DNA of 64,000 nt. Source: Actinia tenebrosa (Eukaryota > Cnidaria > Anthozoa > Actiniaria > Actiniidae). The translations under genes and the position numbers were made by a program. Of this stretch, positions 45,501 to 52,284 are shown piece by piece. Position 1 is the stretch's first letter; the number at the start of each line of letters is the position of its first letter. The stretch is from contig NW_022261704.1 in the NCBI RefSeq assembly GCF_009602425.1, positions 10,861 to 74,860 on the forward strand, written 5' to 3'. The notes under the pieces are model-generated. The model was given only the letters and a program-made list of their open reading frames with translations. It had not been told where the DNA came from and ran no database searches.

Positions 45501-48107
45501 ACAGTAAAGAATTGGTTTGCATGTATCAGCATCACCTGATCCACTGGAAAAAGATATATCCGTCGAATAGCGCTATCCTCTCTTTGCACAGCGGGATCAG
45601 AAAAGTAAAAGGCGCTAGGACAGATGGATTGGATTATATATGTATATAATATAGTATATAATATATATCAATAATACATGCCGAAATCTACGAATCTTGC
45701 TACTTGCTACTGAAACAAACACATATATAATCAGTCGGTCCTAGCACCCTTGCATCTACAATTAATTCCATATTTCTTACCTTTGTGTGTATTTTCTCAT
45801 GTCGTTTAGAGTACACCTATGAGGTGACCGTGACGACCATCGTAAACGGTGTTAGAAAGACAGCTCGATCTCCCAAAGTAACTGTTACGGTTCCCAAAGA
45901 AGGTAAGAAAAATAAACATCCTGCAAACTTCGACACATNCTCTTCAAATGTAGTTTTACGTCGTAGAATTTGTGTCAGAATCAGATTCATTAGTGTTGGA
46001 CGGTAGTTCACCTTATGAGATTAAACAGGGAGAGTATTGCTAAATATTTTCAATCACCTGGGTTCTAGGACCCCTTGTCTTTGACTCAACGATTCTTTTA
46101 TGGTTTCTCATCAACATTAACACCACAGGTAGCCCAGGCTTACCGTTAGTGTTGAATAACTGAATCGATCGATCGAGAGACAGACAGACAAAGATTATAT
46201 GGGTATCATATGGGTATTTTTTAATTCTCATTTTTACGCTTTACAAAGATTTTGCAATAGCAGATATTATGGATACATGCAAAGGAGCCCAGAGGGGGTG
46301 GGGATGGGGGCTCGACGGACCTTTTAGGGTCGAAAATGAGACCTCGCGTACCTTTTAGGGTCCCCTTTTAGGGTAAGATTTGTTTGTTTTGAAAATATCA
46401 AACGTCATACATATAATGGTTGGAAACGTTGTCATTTTAAATGTGGTCGTACCTTTTAGGGTCTGAAATCAGCATTTCAGTTAATTTATGCGTACCTTTT
46501 AGGGTCTTTATCAAAACCGTCCGTCGAGCCCCCCTACCCAATTTTTAAAATTAAGAGTCTCCCCCCTTCCCCCCCCGGACAAATGAGATGCAAATGAGAC
46601 AACAAGCATTGTATCGAACCGAACTTGTATGATTCTTAAACGAAAAAATAAATCATTGTGAACTCAACTATTATAATAACAGTATTGAGTGTATAATCTT
46701 TATGTTTGTTATAGGAATCGTTTTGCCGCCTTCGACAGCCCAACCTCAAACATCTCCCTTCTATAAAACCATCTGGTTTATTGCAGTAATAGTCTTGATA
46801 GGCATTCTACTCCTGTTCCTCCTTCTTGCCTTGTGTCTGAGAAAACGCACTGGTGATAGAACTGTATATGTAAGGGAAAGGGAACCCCTACCCCCACGGA
46901 CAAAAATGCGCTCCAGACCTCCATCTATGTCAAGTCTTTACTCGTCATCAGACAGAAAAGGAGGCAGTATGATCGTAAGTCATCGATATATTTATTCATA
47001 TACAATAGAGGTTTTTTATTTATAGAGATTTATAACTTTATTTATCTGGTTGGTTTGATTATACATGCATGTCACGGAAATGTTTTGTAGTCTTACTTTG
47101 CATTTCTTGCCCTTTTTATTACGCTTATCATCACCAAGATTCGTTTCGAATCTATATCGGTGTGCTTTCTTCGGCATATTGTAAATTTCTATACAGTATG
47201 TGTGTAACCCATCTCGAGTAGTTTCTTAGTTAGAGCGGTTTTTGTATTAGTGGAAAGCATAAGGCACTGAATCACATTACGTACGCGGTACTGCATGTCG
47301 TAACATTATAATAGATTCTCATTGTCTTCCAGTAACTCAACCAATTAAAACGCGTATTTTCTGTGTCCATTCCCATTTATGCGAAAACCGCTCTATTCTT
47401 GGTAATCAATGCTCTTTTCTTACTTATTTCCTATCGTAATTAATGCACACCGCTGTATAAACATTTTTGTTTTAAACTATTGTATTGGTTACTTTACTGT
47501 TACCCTTTTTTCAGGATCTAAATACATTCAGTAATGGCAGCACAGTGGCTTTGTTTGATGGTAGCGGAACTCCCATTCGAGGAACTCCTAAGCCTGACCG
47601 TTATGACAGCATTGACCGCTACGAGAGGTACAATCGAATTAATCGGTCACTAGATCTAACTGATGGTAGTCTAAACAAGTTTGGAATGGACGAGAGTTCT
47701 GATTGGAATGATCTCCCTCGAACCTATAGTTACAGCAATAAAGATTCTGGTTTTGTAAGTATAGCAATATCTCTTTAAGGCTCTTTCGAGATCCTGCACC
47801 GGTATGTTCCGAACTTGGTATCCAAGTTCGACCGTAGTATCGCTACTCACTAAATAGCTTCTTATATTTTTTGAGACGACAATATTTTATGGTATTGCCG
47901 TTTCAACTAGCCGTCAATATTTTGTTGTATTGTCTCAAAATCGCAATTAGTTTATAAAGTTACAGTAATCATTCCTTCTTCTCATTAACTTTTCTTTTCG
48001 TTTTCTAGTTCATGGAAGATAAGCTGCCTATGTCTGACAGTGACGAAGAAAGTACTCCACGTCATAGCTTTAAACGCGAACAGTACTTTACTGATACTCA
48101 CTTATGA
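15729..48107 (+). CDS. USH2A: Usherin, long transmembrane form, complete 38-exon coding region
   Basis: Exons: 15729-16195, 17668-17969, 18524-18587, 19003-19276, 19497-19681, 20762-20995, 21585-21684, 22392-22718, 23385-24180, 24444-24687, 25132-25301, 26015-26872, 28367-28657, 29332-30711, 30828-30914, 31382-31675, 31800-32933, 33004-33285, 33395-33664, 33817-34107, 34246-34447, 35098-35413, 35794-36084, 36277-36343, 36429-36543, 36984-37071, 37201-37267, 38055-38117, 38196-38359, 38818-39087, 39202-39405, 39506-44031, 44512-44711, 45200-45382, 45810-45902, 46715-46974, 47515-47754, 48009-48107. Every junction is GT-AG and keeps frame; the sum is 5,166 codons with stop, against 5,202 residues for human usherin as I recall it. 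Domain order matches human usherin throughout. In vertebrates this giant protein forms ankle links of hair bundles and periciliary links of photoreceptors with ADGRV1, whirlin and harmonin. In a cnidarian-like animal a role in ciliary-cone or cnidocil mechanosensors is plausible but inferred. Ambiguous Ns at 20824, 24147 and 24169 fall in coding exons. Confidence 0.93.
16196..17667. other. USH2A intron 1, nothing notable
   Basis: About 1.5 kb of AT-rich sequence with a G-run at 16730-16743. No element ends, RNA gene or exon recognised. Confidence 0.4.
18131..18412. mobile_element. MITE with about 60-bp inverted repeats and TA target, USH2A intron 2
   Basis: The ends read TA-CACCTATTTTTAAAAACA and its inverse ending AAATAGGTG-TA. 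The arms share TCTGAAATC, ATCTGAGAC and GGAATT in inverse order. The TA at each edge fits Tc1/mariner-type insertion. Its terminus resembles that of the element at 25529-25709. Non-coding. Confidence 0.65.
19003..20995 (+). CDS. USH2A: USH2A exons 4-6: laminin N-terminal (domain VI) region
   Basis: Residues about 279-509. Exon 4 has CRCPPAYP and HPIELATDGDTTTYWQS; exon 5 has IFYIILEFYGPQP, WQYFAENC and EPDSVNC; exon 6 ends HRYFALNRIVVAGR just before the first laminin EGF. These are the conserved blocks of the laminin N-terminal domain as found in usherin, netrins and laminins. In vertebrate usherin this region is the site of disease variants and proposed fibronectin or collagen contacts. One N at 20824 leaves one residue unread. 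Confidence 0.88.
19836..19965. repeat. A-rich and C-rich low-complexity tract in a USH2A intron
   Basis: Alternating AAC repeats, two poly-C runs and poly-A, about 130 bp. Likely hard to sequence, so its length is unreliable. Confidence 0.7.
20127..20399. mobile_element. MITE with about 75-bp near-perfect inverted repeats and TA target, USH2A intron 5
   Basis: The ends read TA-CACTCAATTGAAGAATCG and the inverse CGATTCTTTGATTGAGTG-TA. The arms continue inverted through GTTGTCGGGTTCAGAAACAT and CTGAGACC to about GGGAA. High arm identity suggests recent activity. A non-autonomous mariner-like element is the best guess. Confidence 0.75.
21585..25301 (+). CDS. USH2A: USH2A exons 7-11: ten laminin-type EGF repeats
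   Basis: Residues about 509-1054 hold ten repeats of the eight-Cys laminin EGF pattern. They begin at CECFGHAKE, CQCNDHSSR, CGCTGPGVL, CQCNTAGTV, CGCDPFGSL, CNCSSAGTQ, CTCDPKGTV, CNC(X)PNGTK, CNCDARGSI and CGCNASGSM. Ten is also the number in human usherin. Repeat 2 keeps the usherin-specific insert GGGGVCDDCQHNTTGR, nearly identical to human. Large exon 23385-24180 alone encodes about five repeats. Ns at 24147 and 24169 fall in repeat 8. Confidence 0.9.
21847..22010 (+). mobile_element. Possible tRNA-derived SINE in a USH2A intron
   Basis: The segment starts GGTGGCGTGCACAGGTAATG, A-box-like, and 50 bp on has GAGTTCGAATCGG, close to the B box GGTTCGANTCC. A non-tRNA body follows. Spacing fits a tRNA-derived head. 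No target duplication was found, so confidence is modest. Confidence 0.4.
22760..23143. repeat. CCACTA/CCACTG hexanucleotide array with internal assembly gap
   Basis: Six-base repeats run up to and out of the N run at 22838-23110. The array lies in the USH2A intron after exon 8. Long open frames across it are artefacts. Confidence 0.9.
22838..23110. other. Assembly gap (273 N)
   Basis: N run inside the hexanucleotide array of a USH2A intron. Confidence 0.99.
25529..25709. mobile_element. MITE with about 75-bp inverted repeats, USH2A intron 11
   Basis: The left arm has CACTTGCAAAAAAGTTGTC, ATACGA and AACATTAGT; the right arm has the inverse ending GTTCTTGCAAGTAGGTG. TA dinucleotides flank both ends. 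The whole element is close to a hairpin. Non-coding. Confidence 0.65.
26015..28657 (+). CDS. USH2A: USH2A exons 12-13: first four FN3 repeats
   Basis: Exon 12 (858 nt) encodes three fibronectin type III repeats with the usual W, P-NG and Y-x-Y/F marks: ITWNKPDNPNG, ATWQKPNITNG and ATWDEPPVPNG. Exon 13 encodes the fourth, VKWKPPSLPYG. Introns lie at phase 1 between repeats, the standard position for shuffled extracellular modules. Four FN3 before the LamG pair is the same count as in human usherin. Confidence 0.9.
26956..27072. repeat. Three tandem 37-bp units in USH2A intron 12
   Basis: CTGGCTACCCTGTACTTTAC starts at 26961 and 26998, and CTAGCTACCC at 27035: a 37-bp period with one base change. 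Recent local duplication. Confidence 0.8.
27124..27262. mobile_element. MITE family 'CAGACCACGT', copy 1
   Basis: The inverted arms share GTAATGTTTTCCCATT, CAGACCACGT and CATTC. Centre carries AATAAGATTCTTT and AGTTGTATCCAT. Related copies lie at 28998-29180 and 49020-49179. Confidence 0.7.
27375..27435. repeat. Short hairpin in USH2A intron 12
   Basis: CTTCTATCGTATATGA at about 27391 is followed by its inverse TCATATACGATAGAAG after about 10 bp. Possibly a miniature foldback; no other evidence. Confidence 0.5.
27764..27956. mobile_element. MITE with perfect 27-bp terminal inverted repeats, USH2A intron 12
   Basis: The left end AAATAGGACGTTTGCATGAT continues to GGCGTCA and is matched exactly, inverted, at the right end. 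Length 193 bp, non-coding. Perfect arms suggest a young insertion. Confidence 0.75.
28116..28187 (+). tRNA. tRNA-Pro (AGG)
   Basis: All four stems fold. The acceptor GGCTTGT pairs with ACAAGCC and is followed by discriminator C. The anticodon stem CTCGC/GCGAG encloses loop TTAGGGT, giving anticodon AGG. The T arm is CCGGGTTCAATTCCCGG. Pol III A and B boxes are intact. It lies inside USH2A intron 12 on the same strand and looks functional. Confidence 0.95.
28998..29180. mobile_element. MITE family 'CAGACCACGT', copy 2
   Basis: The arms share TGCAATGTTTT, CAGACCAC and GTCATTCC in inverse order. Centre holds ATGATTCTTTGTTTGAATTG, like copies 1 and 3. It lies in USH2A intron 13. Confidence 0.65.
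29332..30711 (+). CDS. USH2A: USH2A exon 14: half an FN3 followed by two LamG domains
   Basis: The 1,380-nt exon (residues about 1438-1897) opens with the first half of an FN3 (ISLTWAQPQIPNG) and then enters LamG 1 (ELSFRTKYPDGLLLFLATDN, GVYIGGLPSDF, GFIGCLREVK) and LamG 2 (ELSFRTQFRSGILVFAYGPS, DLYIGGVP, FGGCIKEVK). The missing half of the FN3 is encoded by exon 15. Human usherin has the same split arrangement. LamG domains in this family bind matrix or cell-surface ligands; ligands here are unknown. Confidence 0.92.
30828..37267 (+). CDS. USH2A: USH2A exons 15-27: end of split FN3 and twelve further FN3 repeats
   Basis: Exon 15 completes the split FN3 (LYRVESFHKGTTGSAKS). Exons 16-27 then encode twelve FN3 repeats. 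Exon 17 alone holds four; exons 16, 18, 19 and 20 one each; the last four are broken by introns within the repeat. Exon 27 ends VEVCTVYACTKSPPSS, very like VEVCTIYACVKSNGTQ at the same place in human usherin. Most repeats follow the usherin pattern of a Cys pair in ACT...GC. Introns between whole repeats are phase 1. Confidence 0.9.
34650..35068. repeat. GATGATGAAGATGGTGGAGG minisatellite with gap, USH2A intron 21
   Basis: The motif recurs at about 34669, 34712, 34771, 34922 and 34982, with spacings of 43 and about 59-60 bp, and carries ATGTTCATGGAGGTTGATG between. An N run (34805-34919) interrupts it. It ends about 30 bp before the exon 22 acceptor. Confidence 0.85.
34805..34919. other. Assembly gap (115 N)
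   Basis: N run within the minisatellite of USH2A intron 21. Confidence 0.99.
37268..38054. other. USH2A intron 27, nothing firm
   Basis: About 0.8 kb. A small hairpin (CTTTTTAAGTGTTT and inverse near 37440-37502) and a GC-richer stretch with repeated TTTCCGG motifs at 37660-37830 are present, but no element ends could be set. Confidence 0.35.
38055..39405 (+). CDS. USH2A: USH2A exons 28-31: half FN3 and the start of the Cys-Cys-rich block
   Basis: Exons 28-29 encode the first half of an FN3 (VNWRSPSRPNGIIAKY) and lead into CPTPP...CGRSCFNP. Exons 30-31 encode a run of Cys-Cys repeats: ICCSGVLH, ECCGTAY, VCCGNTF, QCCYDNY, VCCRRVD, TCCGDEP, QCCGGKV, VCCGSQS, TCCGTQY, LCCKDP. The same CC-repeat block sits at the same place in human usherin. 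It is likely a disulphide-bonded module; its ligand is unknown. Confidence 0.9.
38360..38817. other. USH2A intron 29 with a possible SINE tail
   Basis: Right after the donor, read on the minus strand, is GCGCTATACAAATTCAATAA followed by ATT repeats. That resembles the 3' tail shared by many SINEs and their LINE partners. The body, if any, would extend to about 38600. No A/B boxes were confirmed. Confidence 0.3.
39506..44031 (+). CDS. USH2A: USH2A exon 32: 4.5-kb exon with end of Cys block and fourteen whole FN3 repeats
   Basis: This single exon (residues about 3300-4808) begins VYNYSSFADKN, finishes the Cys-rich block (KCCNQNKVPRGLSCCNNVGY, RCDRCDF), completes the second split FN3 (FRDTNLSPHTEYQYYVVAIN), then encodes fourteen full FN3 repeats from PDGLAPPVA to PENVPAPQI and the start of another. 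The repeats line up one-to-one with the human series. Repeat 8 carries a basic run, ARKRRS at 42095-42112, that fits a furin-type site. No intron interrupts these repeats here, while exons on both sides are short. Confidence 0.93.
44512..45902 (+). CDS. USH2A: USH2A exons 33-35: last two FN3 repeats
   Basis: Exon 33 completes the fifteenth FN3 after the Cys block (YEVLHRMTCVKG, MPFITYDFIIRVYN); exons 34-35 encode the sixteenth (VSVDWSECFILNGPLDEYTL, EYTYEVTVTTIV). Human usherin has the similar VNWSDTFLLNGQLKEYVL at this spot. Residues about 4809-4966. Confidence 0.88.
45480..45568. mobile_element. Short foldback, USH2A intron 34
   Basis: TTCGACGGATAAATCTT is matched by AAGATATATCCGTCGAA about 55 bp later. 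Probably a MITE end-to-end relic. Confidence 0.45.
45612..45752. mobile_element. MITE-like inverted repeat, USH2A intron 34
   Basis: GGCGCTAGGACAGATGGATT with TATATATGT inside is roughly inverted at the right end as ACATATATAATC, then GGTCCTAGCACC. AT-rich centre. Non-coding. Confidence 0.5.
46294..46536. mobile_element. Element with GGGGGCTCGACGGAC ends and internal ACCTTTTAGGGTC repeats, USH2A intron 35
   Basis: The ends GGGGGCTCGACGGAC and GTCCGTCGAGCCCCC are exact inverses. Inside, ACCTTTTAGGGTC recurs four times in direct orientation, at about 46319, 46350, 46449 and 46493. The mix of inverted ends and direct internal repeats is unlike the other MITEs here. No open frame. Confidence 0.55.
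46715..48107 (+). CDS. USH2A: USH2A exons 36-38: membrane helix, cytoplasmic tail, PDZ-binding end
   Basis: Exon 36 holds one hydrophobic helix (TIWFIAVIVLIGILLLFLLL, about residues 4985-5007) followed by LRKR stop-transfer residues and VREREPLPPRTKMRS, like IRERPPLVPLQKRMS in human. Exons 37-38 give a Ser/Asp/Tyr-rich tail ending FKREQYFTDTHL. The last four residues DTHL are the class I PDZ ligand by which vertebrate usherin binds whirlin and harmonin; the final six, FTDTHL, match the human protein as I recall it. TGA stop at 48105-48107. Confidence 0.93.
47233..47396. mobile_element. MITE-like element, USH2A intron 36
   Basis: TAGAGCGGTTTTTG at the left is inverted at the right as GCGAAAACCGCTCTA. 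Length about 164 bp, non-coding. Such AGAGCGGTTTT ends are short but exact. Confidence 0.5.
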
Positions 48108-48900
48108 TAATGTAGAAGTAGATTAGGTTATTATTCGAGTTATGAAGATATATTGTTTCATAAAGAGCAGATTGTCTTGTAAAATCAGTGTGGCTGAAAT
48201 AGCGAATCGGTAAGCATATTTTCAACGATTTTAGACAGTCTGCTATTTTTTCCCTACCAAAATGAGACAAAGAAGCAAAAATCATATGAATATACACATC
48301 ATAATATCGTTATTCTTTATACAATATGTATAGTTTTGTAATTAGGATATTGATAATTGAGCAATATACCAGAACATCATTTCAAGGAAAATTAGTAACA
48401 CGATCATCTTGTATTAAGGCTGATTTAAGGAACTCCAGACCATCAAAACTGGGAAAAATTTCGTTATAATTAAGTTTCCTTTGCATTTCAAATAGGCAAA
48501 TATATGTAAACATAGCAGAAAAAAATAGCTTGAATTGTTTTGCATATTTTCCAGTGACTTATTATTGATACTTTTGATTTATTAATTAAATAATGTTTAA
48601 TTAAATTATCAGTTAAATTGAATTGGACTCTTTTGGGTTTGGGGTATCAAATGTTAATATATATATATATATATTTGACGACTACCCTCAAACGCTCCTA
48701 ATACAAATGAAAATTCAATAGTGGTTGTCTGCATTTCTATTCAATGTTCCATCCCAAACGAGTCAGTCAACAACTACCTAATCATACCCAAGTATTTACA
48801 TAAATGGTCATAAAGGTTGCAATGGAAACATCGGGAGTAAGACGTTAAAATTAACTGTATCGATGCAAGCAAAAACTCTAACGTCGACCATTTGAGAGCT

Positions 48901-48906
48901 AATAAA
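48901..48906 (+). promoter_or_regulatory. Candidate USH2A poly(A) signal
   Basis: First canonical AATAAA after the stop codon, about 0.8 kb downstream. An ATTAAA variant lies nearer at about 48595. Confidence 0.35.
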
Positions 48907-49019
48907 CTAGGTTTAGACAACGACATGTTGAACGTTAGACTCGTTTGCATAATTCAGTTTTGGTTCAAAAACTTACATCATTTTGATTGACGGCTGCGAA
49001 AAATCAAAAGACCTTTAGG

Positions 49020-49179
49020 TTGGGCGAATTGTTTTTCCTTTCATACCACGCCATTCTCTTGAAAACAAGATTGTTTGAGTTGTATCCATATTCATGTGTC
49101 TTGTCATGCGCAATAGTTAACAAATAAATGATACTAGAGAATGAAACGTGGTCTGAAATGGATAGACCATTATACCCAA
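49020..49179. mobile_element. MITE family 'CAGACCACGT', copy 3
   Basis: The arms share TTGGG, CATTTCA(G/T)ACCACG and CATTCTC in inverse order. Centre has ACAAGATTGTTTGAGTTGTA and CCATATTCATGTGT, close to copies 1 and 2. Confidence 0.65.
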
Positions 49180-49232
49180 GCTAAAGGGTTCTATTTCACA
49201 AAACACTGAATGTCTGAGTTTGCTTTCCGATG

Positions 49233-49472
49233 GGAAGTATTATATCTTTACGAATTTTTATAGAACTCTCTGACGTCATCTATTCACATATTCATCTATT
49301 CAACACTAAACATTGCTCCATGCCCTTCTTGCAAATAACTTGTTGATTTGCTGAGTATTAAACTAACGGATATTTTCATTACAAAATACAAATAAATGTA
49401 AATAGAACACAGTTAAGTGTTGAGTAGATGACGCTCTCCTTGAAAGATTCGCAGAAATATAATAATTTCCAT
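49233..49472. mobile_element. MITE-like element with about 50-bp imperfect inverted arms
   Basis: The left arm carries GGAAGTATTATAT and GACGTCATCTATTCA; the right arm carries the inverse TGAGTAGATGACG and ATATAATAATTTCC. Non-coding, about 240 bp. Confidence 0.55.
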
Positions 49473-50023
49473 ACGAATATCAAGTAAAACCTTTAACCAG
49501 AGGACGATTTTGGTACTAGTCTCCCTTTAAATATGTAACGTGTTGCGTGAGGATTGTTTGGGTACACCATTTCCAGAAGTCGTCTCCTATACTTGATTTA
49601 GTATTAAAAAGATTAGCAAAGAAGACGGCGGGAGTATGTTTTCATGCGCCCATCGTCACGAAACCTGCACCCGCGTCAGAACGTGAAATTCAAAGACTGC
49701 GAATGACGTCGGAGGAAGCAACCTAGGGGGAGAAGGTACTCGATCGCACGTTTTTGCTGTAACGTCTTTTCTAAACTAGTTATATTTTAGCATTTACCTC
49801 GCCTCTGCCCTACAGAAACGAGGTCAGTAAGGGAGGTGGCATTCATTATTGTTGCTTTTAAATGATCATTTTTGAGGTTTTCAGGTTCTCTTCCAGCTGC
49901 TCCCACTCCGGCTCAGTCTGAAGTTTTAGATAAATCCGCAATTCATTAGTTTTTATATGACATTTCTAGTCCTGGTATAATATTAGCTCGTTTTCCAAAA
50001 TCACGTTATTAATCACGCATTGG

Positions 50024-50029
50024 TTTATT
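50024..50029 (-). promoter_or_regulatory. Candidate poly(A) signal of the polycystin gene
   Basis: TTTATT on the plus strand is AATAAA in the gene's sense, 142 bp past the stop codon at 50171. Confidence 0.45.
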
Positions 50030-50170
50030 AGCTTGTTTTTAGTTTGAGCACGTTAGTAGATAAGTATAGATGCAGCATATTTATAACAAAGTCTCGGAAA
50101 TTGGCCGATATCAATAGCTCAAGCCAAAAACTAAAAAAAAGAAGATATATGCAGAGCTTTATCCTTTCGC

Positions 50171-52284
50171 TTATTGGCGCTTGTAATCACCTGCCCCTTC
50201 AAATCTGTAATAGCCAGATGAAAAAGACCATTCAGAGTCGGCTTCTTCAAGACTCTGGGTTTCAATTGATCTGCGACTTCGAGGTAAACTCATCTCCGAT
50301 CGCGATGGACTTGTAGAATAGAGCAAACTACCGGAAGGTGAACTAGGTGAGGCACTTTGTGTTTTTTTACTTTGAGGTAGGTGCATTGAATGGGGTCTGG
50401 AAGGTTTGCTGCTTGATAAAGATTGGAATGATTCTGCGATAGATGACCGTATTTCAGAGAAGCTCTTCTTCATGTCTGCTATGACGTAATCATCATCTAT
50501 AAACTCAATGTCGTCGTAGCTGTCATAGATAGAATCGCTGTGAGATGACAAACTTCCTTCTCCTATTTCATCTTCTCTGCTTGCTCCTGGCATATCAGCT
50601 CGATTGTATGATAAGATGGAACCTTCACTTGAAAGATGTTTGCATATAGGATTTTCTCCCTTGAAGTATTTCGCATCATGTGGATGCGATGACACAAGTT
50701 CTTCTTCCAGAATGCCTTCCTCATGGTCAGACTTTCTCTCTTCGCAAAACCCTGTAATGCATTTGGAAAAGCATTTACTTTTTCCCTCAATGTGAGAGAA
50801 CCCTTTTCTTCTTGTTTTAACTTGATCGTGCTTTTCACAATATATCGATTCAATGGGAACTTTACTCTCGCCATCCGATGAGACGCACCTCTCGCAACTG
50901 AATTCAGAACTTTCTTCAGTCTTGAATCTCTTTCGACGCTTTGGCATTTTAGATATATTCCAGGATGGGTTTCTTCCGATATTAATTGCTAACAGCTTCT
51001 GCAGAATCGCTTTCCACAGATTCAACGAAAACTTCTTGATGTCCTTTAGAAGCAATGATTTGAAGTATGTCTTGGCAAAATTTAAGATAACGAGATTCTT
51101 GAAGGTCATGTTAGCCCTCATTTCTGCACTGGAAAGGGCGTATGAAAAGTTAAGTATAGCTATAAAGATATTTACAAGAACGATGGTTATAATGAATCTC
51201 AGGAAGAAAATGTAGAGTGGTCCAAGAATTGGACTGATTTCATAAAGTTTCTTGAAGCCAAGATCACCTCCAAGAGACCCAGCCTGTAGTATTTCGAAAA
51301 AGGCGTTCTGCAACGATGAATAAGCCAACATGCTCTTGCCAAAAGCCACATGTGCAAGCATCGCAAAGGCCCCAATTGCTGTAAAAAATACCATGCTGAA
51401 AGATGTTAGTGGCTTTGAGGCTCTCTTCAGAGACATGAGCATGACCAAAACNGGACGATTGAAGGAAACTATTTTCAAAGACTTGATTGTCAGAATAAAT
51501 AGAATAAAACCAAAAAGATAGATCTCCAAATCAGAATAGAATACAAGGCCGTCGGTTGCCCATGTCTTGTAAGGGTTCTTACTAACATCTTGGACAAAAT
51601 TACTTGCATAGTATTGAACGAATGATGTCATGATCATCGCCATGACGCACAATATTAACAAGAGCATTTCGAACCAATTCCAGATACTTTTGAAGTATCG
51701 CCATCGCTGCAAGTATAGTCGTTGTATTTCAAAAATGATAAGAATGGTTATGTAAATCAAAAGTGCAATTTTAGATATATACATTAGGACCTTTGATTTC
51801 GAGTCAGATGGTGGGTAAATTACCAAAGTTTTGATGTACATTGCTGTTGAAGCTTTACCATGAAGGTACTTTTCGTAAACGTATTTTGCGACGCATAGCA
51901 GACCACTTGCAGGCTCAAAAACAGTAAACTCAACGAAAACTGCCGAAGTTAGGTCATCCAACCATTTATGATCCATTAAGTTCTGAATGGTTTTCAAAGC
52001 AAAGCTAGAATTGTATCCAAGTTCAGCGATATATCCACCGTTGACATACGAATTTTCAATCATATGAAATGCCTTCTGTGAATCATCACTGTGGTATCGC
52101 CAGTGCTCGGGACAGATTGCATCCAGGTCTGATTTTGTTTTGTATGAACTAATATTTGAAATCGTTTTCCAGCCTTGCATGTAATATGGACCTCGATCTT
52201 CGTGCGTAAAGGAATAGGAAGGTAGGCAACGATTGAAGATTTTAGCGATACCAGGATACTGCTTATATGCTGAACACTTTTCAA
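50171..52284 (-). CDS. Polycystin gene last exon: TOP domain end, helices 7-11, pore and tail
   Basis: It opens [20 protein letters not shown], then [19 protein letters not shown], the hallmark of polycystin domains, and [19 protein letters not shown]. Five hydrophobic segments follow (around [96 protein letters not shown]). Between the last two lies a pore-loop candidate, [20 protein letters not shown]. After [11 protein letters not shown] comes a roughly 300-residue tail rich in Ser and acidic residues with no recognised domain. Confidence 0.9.

Larger units (their letters stand above)
48108..50170. other. Convergent intergenic region between USH2A and the polycystin gene
   Basis: Two kilobases holding both 3' untranslated regions, two MITEs (49020-49179, 49233-49472), a TA run near 48657-48674 and candidate poly(A) signals for each gene. 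No additional gene recognised. Confidence 0.5.
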
